Part shown: positions 55,308 to 64,000 of the stretch, piece by piece | Layout of the letters: each line of letters begins with the position of its first letter | Numbering within the stretch: position 1 is the first letter of the stretch | From: Nepenthes gracilis | Lineage: Eukaryota; Streptophyta; Magnoliopsida; Caryophyllales; Nepenthaceae | Assembly: GCA_033239525.1 (NCBI GenBank) | Contig: BSYO01000024.1 | Span: 7,339,991-7,403,990, forward strand | Direction: 5' to 3' | Length of the DNA: 64,000 nt | The notes under the pieces: model-generated | What the model was told of the DNA's origin: nothing | Databases searched by the model: none | What the model saw: the letters and a program-made list of their open reading frames with translations, nothing else | Position numbers and translations under genes: made by a program

Positions 55308-56548
55308 ATTTGGTAAGGAATGATATCTGACAAAAGGGTCAGATGGGATTGGCTTCCAAGGATTGAAGGGTAAGTTGACAACATGTCGTTTGGGGAAAAC
55401 GTGATGAATCAAGCATGTTGCGGTTGAATGTTGCACTTTGGAGGAAGTTTGGAATTTCATTTTTCTTATATTATATGTGTGTGGGTGGGTGGTAGTTTCT
55501 GAATTAAGTAGGGGAGAAGCTCATGATTGAAACCTCCCCAAATGTGGTTTGGGATTTGCAGCTAGAATTCTTCTTCGAAGATTTATAGGCTTGAAATTCT
55601 GAAGGTCTGTGTAGTCATGACATTAGGAGGATGTGATCACGCATTGGGGAAAACATGTAATTTGTTTAAGAATTACAGCAATGAACCCCAATATTTTTAA
55701 GGAGAGAGGTCATGGGTATCACAGTTCGATGTTAGGAGTTCCTAGACTTAACATGCCTTAAATGCTTCATGGGAACTAGAAAGGGTGAGCAGCATGTGGG
55801 TTCCCATATTTGGACTATGGGTGTAGTGCTCCTGATTTGAGAATCAAAATTGTTTTCGAAGTATTAAAACCACGAAATTGTAAAATGAGAAGTCCTCGTG
55901 AGCTTTGCTCTGGGGTTTGTCAAGGGGTAAGGATTTTGAGGATTTTGAGTATTTGAATAATTGTGGATTAGTTTTCAAGGACAAGCCATTTATCGCAAAA
56001 TTGGTAATGTATGTAGAGCAATTCAATGGGCTTGCTGGTATGCCAATGAGGCAATGAATTTGCTAAGCATTTAAATTTTGAGATGTAGGCAGTAGTTTAG
56101 GGGCCGTGCCGAATTTTGAAGTAATCGTCTTGATTGTATTTCTTAAGTAAATTGTAGATTGAGGGTTAAGGACCCTGCTCTAGTTACGTTAATACTTTGA
56201 GAGTGAATATTCCTTTCGAGGCCTATGATGAGTCGAAGTAAGGGCCTATTTGTTGTTTGGAATTTTGTGTTAGGTTCCTTCGAATTTCAACTCGTCTTTA
56301 AAATTCTTGGATTTTCGTGATGTTTCCCAAATGTCAATAAATGAGGAAGTGATTATGTAATCACGTTAAGTCACCAAAACAAATTAAGGATTTGTTCTCA
56401 ACCTTGACTTTTATTAAGAAAGCATTATTCTTTGGCTAAACGTTCTAGGAAGAACCTTTTCTTCAAAGACATGAAGTAGGAATTTGAAAGGATCCAAATC
56501 GTTCATTGATCTTGAGGTTCGTTGGATTTCGAGGATAAATTTCCTATA
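55308..56548. other. Non-coding interior of C1, right part
   Basis: No readable pol domain and no long frame. It ends with TTCGAGGATAAATTTCC (about 56,528-56,544), the FEDKF-like tail that precedes the purine tract in Del/Tekay elements, so the true 3' end of an ancestral polyprotein is retained. Confidence 0.55.
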
Positions 56549-56561
56549 AGTAGAGGAGAGT
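56549..56561 (+). promoter_or_regulatory. Polypurine tract of C1
   Basis: AGTAGAGGAGAG directly before the 3' LTR; parallel to AGTAGGGGAGAA in element H. Confidence 0.85.
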
Positions 56562-59228
56562 TATGAGGTTCCGATTCCAAAATACCATAATTAGAAGATA
56601 ATTAAGTTAGGATAGGTGAATAAGGTCAAGGGGTACGGATGGAATCGGATTGAAAAGTACAAAGATTCGGAATTGGTAAATCAGGAACCGAAGTTATAAA
56701 TCGAGAGATGTTAACCCATAAATAAGATTCTAAATTTTAAATTGTGATAATTGTGGCTTATTAAGGTTATAGAATCAAAATTAGGGTCTAAAGATGTGTA
56801 AAATTGTGTTAGAAGGGTCAAACTGGATCCCGAACAATGAAAAAACGAAGCAGGCTTGCTGCGGGCACCATGTGGGCCTAACCCACGCCCGACCAGCCCC
56901 CGAGGATCCAATCAGGTGCAAAAAATAGAATCTCGCACCCGAGGAGCACTCGAGGTGCCACAGGGGCACGAGGAAACAGAATGGGGTGCTCGAGGCACGC
57001 CCGATGTGAGCTCGAGCGCCACTGCGGGTATAAATATGATCTTGGGTTCATTTTGGCCATTCTTCCAGACATTTCTAGAGAGAGAGAGACCGATGACAAA
57101 GAGAGAGAAAGGAGGAGATCGAGGCCACGGAGTCCGAATTCATCTAAGGTCTAGTTATAAAAGTGATGGTACACGTCGAGACAAGTGTTTTTATACTCAC
57201 TATTTGTTCTCTCTCAATTTTTATTTATTTTTTATCGGGTATTTTCTTCTCAATACCTGCCTAAATCATAAAAAATATATAACCCACATTAAATGTTCAA
57301 GAAATATATAGTTTATTGTTCGAATCACGCTCCGATTCGTTCGGTTTGGTACTACCAAACCCTTACCCGTAGCTTGCTCGGGTCCTCCCATTTTCTCTTT
57401 GATTAAATGTCAAAATGACCCAAAAATATGAATTATTAAGTCCTAATTATGCATATACTTTGGCCGGACGTCCGATTTCACAAGAATCAACCTGTTCGCG
57501 AAATCCGGAAGTGTTAAATGTGTAATGTTACTGTTCATCCAAAAATAAATGGGAAATTGGAATGCTTCCACCTTCGAATTATGTTAAATTGATCGCAAAA
57601 TATGAATCATCATGTTCCAATTTTATATATATATCGACCGAACATCCGATTTCATAAATTATGACCCGTTCACAGCGTTTGGAAGCTCTAAAAGCCCCAT
57701 ATTACTGTTCATCCGAGATTAAATGGAAAATTTGCATGTGCTTCCACTCCATTTAATTGTTATGGAATTCATGTTTAATTGTTTAAGTATAAATGTAAGC
57801 TTCAGAATGCATGCATAAGCTCCGTTTGCAAGAGCAATGTGTCCATAGAAACTTAAAGTGAATTCCGTCTAATGTGGTAAGAAATTTCACTATTCTCTAT
57901 GAATTATGATATCTATGCATGTGAATCAAATTCTCAAAATGTCTAAGTCCAAGGAAAGATATGAATCGTATAAATAATTGGAGAAAAATCCACAAAATAC
58001 GATATGATGGATTGATCTCCCATATGGAGATATGTGATGAGAATGTGATTTCCCGATTAGAGAATATAAATGGCAAATGGTGGATCTTCCCTCAAAAGAA
58101 TGAGTAATCGTGAAACAAGGACCATGGACGTATGTTTATTGGGTAGTATTCCCTGGTTTGCCACGTCCATCTCGGTGGAAACCCAAGGAATACTTTGGCC
58201 ATGTACTCTGGTCACTTGTGGAAGTGGGTGATGTCCGTGGCACGCCTTAAGATACTATTGTGGAAAGACGAGGACTGCCCTGGTACCCCGAAAAAATGGG
58301 GCGTTATCATTATCATTATTGGCTCGCCTATAGGCATTGGTATGTAGATGACCCCCCGGCTGGGTCTAAAAATAAGCCCTCATGGCCTTAGATCATGTAG
58401 AGTATCATAATCCTTTCCTTGTCCTCTTGCATCATTAGTGAATACGACCCTAGGTTCTGATCCGCAAATACTAAAGTAAATTGATAAATGTACTAAAGCA
58501 TGTTCAAATGGCAATTAAATGTTCCAAATCATGATAAATGGCTTATTGGAATCTCTAATTGTCTTCTTCCCTTCATGCTCCAATGTATTTATAATTGCAT
58601 GTTGCCCTTTCCATTATTATTATCGTTGTTTCTTTACCATTTGATAGTAATGTATGATTTCACTTGTTGAGCTTTTTAGCTCACACTTGCTATCTCTCTT
58701 TTCAGATGAGAATACTCTGTTGCCCAATGAGACTGAGTAAGCCGTAGGAGCGTGATAGGCAGCTGACTTAAGAGTGGAGCTTGGTGACTTAGTTTGTTTA
58801 TGTATGGAATAGGGAGTTGTATTTATTTTGAAATCCTTGTGTATACATTATGTCATGTATGTGTATGTGAATGGATGGATGGTTGATTTTGTTTTGTATT
58901 ATGGTTGTCAAGCTTCCGCATGATATTTATTGTGGTCATGATTGAGTTTTCTTTTAGTTGGCATCCTTTCTGAGCCGGTGTTATACCTGAATTATGATGC
59001 CGGTGCCACCTGTGGAATTGTGTGGCTATATGATGCTGTGGTTTTGTGTAGTTGTGTATATGGGTTGTTGTGCAGGGTTTTAAACAGGTATTTATATTTT
59101 GACAAATATTCAATTTACAAACGGAACTCTACCCAATTTTTTGTAGAATTTTATAATATTAATTATGGGTATTCGATTATGTTATTATTAACGGAGGTTA
59201 TTTAAGAAAAATAACCCGATCCTTCACA
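56562..59228 (+). repeat. C1 3' LTR
   Basis: Aligns with the 5' LTR from GATTCCAAAATACCATAATT to the end CCTTCACA. It is about 60 bp longer, mostly through a duplicated GC-rich segment at about 56,890-56,990 upstream of TATAAATA (57,029-57,036). Its first bases (TTATGAGG) are altered from the TGTAAAG of the 5' copy. Confidence 0.92.
57029..57036 (+). promoter_or_regulatory. TATA box of C1 3' LTR
   Basis: TATAAATA at the position matching 49,826-49,833 in the 5' LTR. Confidence 0.7.
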
Positions 59229-59233
59229 ACTCA
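59229..59233 (+). repeat. Target-site duplication of C1, right copy (ACTCA)
   Basis: ACTCA directly after the LTR end TTCACA; identical to 49,415-49,419. Confidence 0.9.
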
Positions 59234-59518
59234 CCTGATAAATTATTTTTTAATTAACTTGGTTTAATATTAAATTAATTTAATCTAATTCACTAATTAA
59301 TTTAGACTTAAATTAATGGTCCAAACATCCAAACCCAATCCATTTATCCAAATATTTTAAACATATTAAGTATAAATATTTAATGTCTACTTAATTTTTA
59401 AACAGTCGATATGTTAACTAATTTTAACAATTTCTTAACAATTTTTAAATAATTATCGTAACCAATCCGATAACTTATACTACTAAAGTAATAAATTAAA
59501 AAATATTTGGATGTTACA
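59234..59518 (-). other. AT-rich end of possible LTR N
   Basis: Continues the sequence interrupted by C1 at 49,414. It ends GGATGTTACA, exactly where readable integrase sequence (QFTGK) starts. This looks like the outer end of a minus-strand LTR inserted into the integrase of element G. Confidence 0.4.
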
Positions 59519-60175
59519 CAATTTACCGGCAAGTGCTTCACTAAATATTGTCCAAGCTTGGACATCAGATTGATTCACACCTTCATTGCCTATCCGCCTG
59601 CGAACGGACAAGTGGATGCCACAAATCAGACCCTCCTACACAGGTTAAAAATTAAACTAGAAGGCGTTGGAGGCTCTTGGGAAGACTAGCTACTTTCCAT
59701 GTTATGGGCATACTGGATGACGCCAAATGGGCCTACCCATGAGATGCCCTTCAGTTTATGCTATGGTCATCCCAACAGAAATCAGACTATCCAGCCTCCT
59801 GGTCGAGTGATTCGATCCGCTCAAAAAATCTCAACCGTTAAGAGAGCATCTTGACCCGCTCAGAGAAGCCCAACATGTGGCCAAGATGCGCACGACAGCC
59901 TATCAATGGCGGATCACCCAGTATTACAATAAGAGGATAAAAGTGTGCCAATACAAGATAGATAACCTAATTCTGTGGAGTATAGAGGCCATGGGCAAGG
60001 ATGCCAATAGGAAAAAACTCTCCCCGAATTGGAATGGCCTATTCCTCATCTCAGCGATTCTTCGAAATGATGCAAACAAGTTATGCACCCAGAATGACAA
60101 GCTAGTCTTGAGGACATGAAACGTCATCCACCTTAAGAAATATTTTCAATATCCTTATGCTAAAGCCAGGTAAGT
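59519..60175 (+). pseudogene. Tat-like gypsy relic G: integrase C-terminal half
   Basis: 59,507-59,689 reads QFTGKCFTKYC, then TFIAYPPANGQVDATNQTLL and GVGGSWED, the integrase core end (HPQANGQVE-TNR) with Asp in place of the catalytic Glu. 59,877-60,119 reads TTAYQWRITQYYNKRIKVCQ, KLSPNWNGLFLIS and a final WN-HLKKYF-type end, the C-terminal integrase of Tat-lineage elements (YYNRRV, KLSPNWEGPY, WN-EHLKKYY). Frameshifts in between. The N-terminal half is missing left of 59,519. Confidence 0.85.
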
Positions 60176-61004
60176 TTAGCATACATCACTTGACATGCTT
60201 GTAAAGTGTACCCACATTTAAATTAATAAAATAGTTATTTGCTTATTGTGTGTTTGTTCATATGAATACTTGAATGACATTGTATAAAATCAAATAGCCC
60301 AAACTGCTCCTAAGTTGGGTGAATTTTTCTTCACTTGTTACACAACTGATAATGACCTGGTTAAAACCTCGGTCCTATTAACCGAACAGCCTAGAGAAAG
60401 TCAAACCTCGATTCTCATAATCAAGTAGCCCAAACGAGGCTAAATCCCACGGCTCGAAGCCCTCACAGACCAAGAGTCAGACCTCCCATCAGACGGCCAT
60501 TAAAACTTTAGAGGGTTTCCACAGTATGCATGTGACGACTTCCTCCGACGGGGATGAGCACCATCAATCAACAATGATCGGTGATCTAGGATTAGGCGTG
60601 TACGAGCAAAGACTTCCCCCATCAGGACTGAGCTCCAACACAACCACGCAGGTGACAACCTTGACATCTCCAAAGCCTAGTGACTGTGGTCATGAAACCC
60701 ATCTGGCCCTAGCGAGGCTCACCAATAGACATGCGACGACATCCTTTCACAAAAAAGAGTACCTAAATTCCATGACTTCCCCCCATGGGAACGAGCACAA
60801 TTGGACCCCAGCATTGACACCGAGCCTAGTTGTGACAGCACAAATGCTTGGCTGGTAAAAGACGAAGCATCATACAAAACAATTCCACATGAACGAAAAA
60901 ATATCAGCAGTAATGTTCAAAAAGGGCTCCATTAATTCATTATAAAGTTAAGAAATACATTGGAAGGTACAAGTACTACCTAAGTCAACAAATTAAAGAA
61001 GTGA
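60176..61004. other. Spacer between integrase G and the antisense reading region
   Basis: No domain is recognised. Two imperfect copies of a segment around CATGTGACGACTTCC / CATGCGACGACATCC are found at 60,530 and 60,730, each followed by GAGCACCAT / GAGCACAAT text, so it seems to contain an about 200-bp tandem duplication. Frame 60,526-60,858 runs through this repeat and is not credible as a gene. Confidence 0.45.
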
Positions 61005-62922
61005 TCACCTTAAAGCTGTAGGCCCCTCATTGGACGTAGCAAGGAGCTCTCTTCCATTGGGAAAATTCGTTAGGTCAGGCCGACACCGAGCATCGCCATT
61101 CTTCAGGTCGAAGAAACCAACAAGGAAGTCTGAGGCCACTAGGGAAGCGATCCAGTGGCACAAGCAAATGCCTTCCAAAAATTTGCTATTAAGAGCATGG
61201 CTTGCTTCCTCCAAACCAAATTGGGCCCTCAGCTCTATCTCCTGTCAAACATTCTTGGTTTGGAAGTCCATGAGATGCTGCTTGGCCGTCTGGAACTCAT
61301 CCCTCAGCTCTTGGGAGCTCACCCAGAGCTCAGATAGCTCGATTTTGAGGCTAGCGGCCCATTTTGGGAATAGTTGGGCCTCAGCGATGGCAGCATTCAA
61401 CCGGCCCTACATCTCCTCAAGCACTCCCAAATCAACGTACATCTAGATCAACCGATGGATCTCTCCATCTCACCAACAAATCCTAACCTCCCGTTAATAC
61501 AAGCAAGTCTGTAAGGTGTACAATCGAGTGGTCCTGTAAGCAAAAAAATAGGGAATTATTAGGAAAGTGTATCACCAATAAAAATAAGGGGTTATTTGAG
61601 GTGTACCGTAATATAGGCTAACTCTTCAACTACAAAACTCAGGGAAATCCTGGGCAATGAGGCAAATTGGGACCCCCACTCCAGCGGAGGTGCCCCATGA
61701 TGAATGGGAAGTGCCCCAGAGCTTGAATGCGATGAAGGAGCCACTGGCCCCCCTGGAGCCTCCGATTCCAAAGCCTCCTAAAGAGGCACCTCCGCTGGTG
61801 CCATCGCTTCTACCTCATGCCCCACCTGATCTTCTGCGGGTTGCTCATCATTGGGACTCTCACCAACCAAACTGTAGAAGGGCCTGGTGTAGGCCCTTTA
61901 GGCAATGCAATGGCAACGATGGGGACTCCATACTGGACCAGAGTTGGTGCATAAACTGGCTTGGTTGACTCCACGACGATAGGCTCACTTGAGGCTTTGA
62001 CAGAAAGAATGAAGGAATCACTGCCACTGTCGGCGCCCTCCTCAAAGACATGGCTAGCTGGGGAAGGTGAGACAGAAGTTGGCCCCCTAGACGACTCATT
62101 AATCCCTTGCATCCATTCCGCCAAGGTTAGGCCAGGGCCACTAGAGAAAAAAGAAGAGCTCGACAAAGTTGCTTTCCTCTGGGATGCGCTCTTAGGAGAA
62201 TCTCGGATGTACAGTGATCTAGGCTTTCTCTTGGGCCAGGCGTATGGCAGAGTGGTCATGCCTGCCCCCTCCAAGCAAGGCTCCCACTTGGCTCGTGCAA
62301 GAGCCTTAGCGGACAGCCAGTGGTCCCTCTCATGAATCAAGTCAACATTTGCTTGGATTAGCTCCATCAGCAGCAATGTCAAGTCCTCCTCCCAGTGCAA
62401 AACTTTGCAGCCAAAGGATGCTGACACGTTGCCCCACTTGTTGGAAGGGGCCCAATCGAAGGGGACCTCCAAATCGAAGAACTTGTCCTTCTAACACTTC
62501 ACAGAATCAGGATTCCCCATCTTATTTGGAAATCCGAGCAGGGGGATAGCGAAATCCAGTTTGTGCCCTTGCAGAATCGGAAGATCACCATCACAATAAT
62601 AGCATCAAGGGATTGCTCGTGATGACGGAGAAAGATGTACGGAGAGCACATATACCGCACGGAGTTGACATGAAACCGTATGATTGGAACATCCAAGGAC
62701 ACCATAACCTCATACAATTCCTACAAGAAAGGGGTGCAAAGGTCACTCCTCAAGTGGGCCTCATTGATAGTGATGAACCCGCGCCGAGGAGAGTAGGCTC
62801 TATTGTCCTCGGCCGGCACCTCCAACGGAATCGTACTTAGAATGCCATATTGCGTGTACAAAGCTGCGATGTTAGCTACAGTCAATATTCACAGGATCAC
62901 GTCAACACCAGTGGGAGCCATG
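61005..62922 (-). pseudogene. Long antisense reading region downstream of integrase G
   Basis: The minus strand has an ATG at 62,920-62,922 (MAPTGVDV). It continues through EVPAEDNRAYSPRRGFITIN and DVPIIRFHVNSVRYMCSPYI (62,499-62,860), then a 220-codon open stretch (61,810-62,472; KFFDLEVPFDWAPSNKW just before and at its start, Ser/Pro-rich later). A final helical part rich in Glu, Leu and Ala lies at 61,005-61,460. Four or more stops or shifts break it. The order (N-terminal globular part, Ser/Pro linker, coiled-coil-like end) resembles plant proteins annotated as putative gypsy-type transposon (Transposase_28). Tat-lineage elements are known to carry extra ORFs beside pol, some antisense. 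Confidence 0.45.
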
Positions 62923-64000
62923 GAATGGCGAAGGTTTAATGCTTATATAGCAAGTGCCTTGACCATGAAATGATGTCGCTTGGGAAATACCCAAAAGGCT
63001 TGCTCCATAATGGCAGTGACACATGTCCATGCTGCGAGGTGTCGTGGCACATTAGTTGCCCCGTGTTTATAATGATGGTCGGACACTACACCTCCCTACA
63101 TGGACGGTTAACCTCTGATAGGTTTGGACGGGCCGAGTAGCGGGGTGACACAGGTTCCATGATCAAGATGCTCCATTTCCCGAAAGGACCAAACAAGTGG
63201 CGTGTGACCTAGATGGCCTCGAGGCCTGTCCGACTAGCCCATATCCTATCCCAGCACCTGGGATGGACCCTAGTGGGTCAGAACCACTAGAAAACTGAGC
63301 CACTAGTAGCCCGAGTAGTTTGTTTAACAATTGTTGAGCAACTTAGAGGGCAGCATTTGAATGCTTCATTTACTCACTTCGTGAAATGAGGAAAAATAAA
63401 AGGAACCAAGTAATAAAGACAAAAGTGTTCGAAAGTTCCATTTACTTATTCTTTTTACAAAGTACAAAGCCACCAATGGTGAACATACAACAAAAAAGGA
63501 AACAGAGAGACACATAGAATGGCGATCTGATTGCTAATGCCTTGCATTACTTGAATAAACACCAAAGGGCAAGCAAGTGGTTGTCCATGAAAGGGAGGCT
63601 CAAACAAGAGGTCGGCTCACCCTTGACGATCAACAAGGTGAGGCTCCTATGCATTGTCGCTCCTGAGGAGCTAGAGCAGAAGACTAACCGTCCTGAAGAC
63701 TAGCCATCATCTGGGGGGTGGACCACAGCGGAAGGAAAGATTTGCCTGGCCACAGCTAGGAGGTGGGCTCAGCTCTAAAACGGACGTGAAAAAGGTAACC
63801 AAAAGCAGATTCACATATAAAAAGAAGTAATCAAAGCAGACTCCCTGTGTGACTCGAGGTTGTACTTGCAAACAGCGAAGACGAACTTCCTCCAATCTCA
63901 GCTAATGGTAGCGCAGGCTCTATGCCCGGCTCGAACCCTCATGCCACTTGATTGGTGAAGATAGATCGTGATGCAAGGCGAAGCGAGCCCCTCTATTTAT
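62923..64000. other. Region right of the antisense reading frame, unassigned
   Basis: No domain read on either strand. Minus-strand TATA-like sequences lie at 62,942-62,949 (TATATAAG) and at the window end, 63,990-64,000 (ATAAATAGAGG). They could belong to an antisense promoter or to an LTR whose remainder is outside the window. The text near 63,440-63,500 (TTTACAAAGTACAAAG) resembles that near 60,940-60,975, which would fit repeated 3' flanks. Confidence 0.3.

Larger units (their letters stand above)
49420..59228 (+). mobile_element. C1: large non-autonomous Del/Tekay-derived LTR element
   Basis: Two 2.6-kb LTRs (49,420-52,023; 56,562-59,228), primer site, gag stump, purine tract and perfect 5-bp target duplication ACTCA define a whole insertion. 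The 4.5-kb interior has no protease, RT, RNase H or integrase. About 1.25 kb of it is a pair of TRIM elements, and the remaining 3.3 kb has no long open frame. It therefore resembles a LARD-type element that relied on proteins of relatives such as H. The LTRs differ at many sites by eye, so it is not recent. Confidence 0.93.

Noticed and set aside
54218..55460. Several frames of 120-220 codons as proteins
   Set aside because: They are readings through TRIM LTRs, repeated between copies in different frames, with no domain.
40690..60170. F and G as two halves of one Tat-like element split by the 43-59 kb insertions
   Set aside because: Both contain the integrase block around xPxxNGQ (about 42,885 and 59,590), so they overlap and must be different copies.

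Overview
The window looks like plant nuclear DNA from a repeat-rich, probably heterochromatic region of a large flowering-plant genome. I found no convincing host gene, rRNA, tRNA, CRISPR array or organelle insert. Almost everything recognisable is LTR retrotransposon sequence: Ty3/gypsy of a Del/Tekay-like lineage, Ty3/gypsy of a Tat/Retand-like lineage, Ty1/copia of a Tork/Tnt1-like type, and three miniature TRIM elements. All coding regions carry stops or frameshifts. Element letters (E1, B, M, L, J, K, H, F, C1, G, N) are mine; the species cannot be named. All comparisons were made by eye.

Layout. 1-12,708: a nest built in and on gypsy element B (minus strand). Its left LTR survives as pieces at 2,191-5,364 and is cut by Tat-like element E1 (gag 1-1,101, LTR 1,313-2,190), by a solo copia LTR (2,425-3,686, perfect 5-bp target duplication ATTCA) and by TRIM-1 (4,447-5,140). 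Its coding region (5,365-10,470) lacks reverse transcriptase and is cut by a solo LTR (6,043-8,703, near-duplicate flanks ATTAG/ATTAT). Its right LTR is 10,481-12,708. 13,378-19,360: a structurally complete but decayed copia element M (minus). 20,460-22,910: Tat-like gag relic L (plus). 23,816-32,381: copia J (plus), with a 5' LTR of only 47 bp, interrupted by gypsy K (24,359-30,958, minus), which holds foreign sequence where pol should be. 32,382-40,679: Del/Tekay-like gypsy H (minus), the best preserved element, with gag, protease, RT, RNase H, integrase and chromodomain remnants. 40,690-43,140: Tat-like pol relic F (plus), possibly the continuation of L. 43,141-49,414 and 59,234-59,518: AT-rich sequence, probably a broken minus-strand LTR (N), holding a solo LTR (44,483-47,125). 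49,420-59,228: C1, a non-autonomous element with two 2.6-kb LTRs and perfect target duplication ACTCA; its interior has a stump of gag and an inverted pair of TRIM elements. 59,519-62,922: Tat-like integrase end G (plus), followed by a long antisense reading region (minus).

The genes do not act as a cellular pathway. They are fragments of retroelement gag-pol polyproteins plus the cis signals (LTRs, tRNA-iMet primer sites, polypurine tracts, TATA boxes) used to copy them. The most notable unexplained structure is a 19-bp inverted W-box motif (GGTCAAC, 5 bp, GTTGACC) recurring in LTRs of unrelated copia and gypsy families. Next are a 141-bp length dimorphism in the TRIM LTRs explained by an internal direct repeat, the head-on TRIM pair flanked as one unit, and LTR tandem arrays that differ by one unit between two LTRs of the same element.
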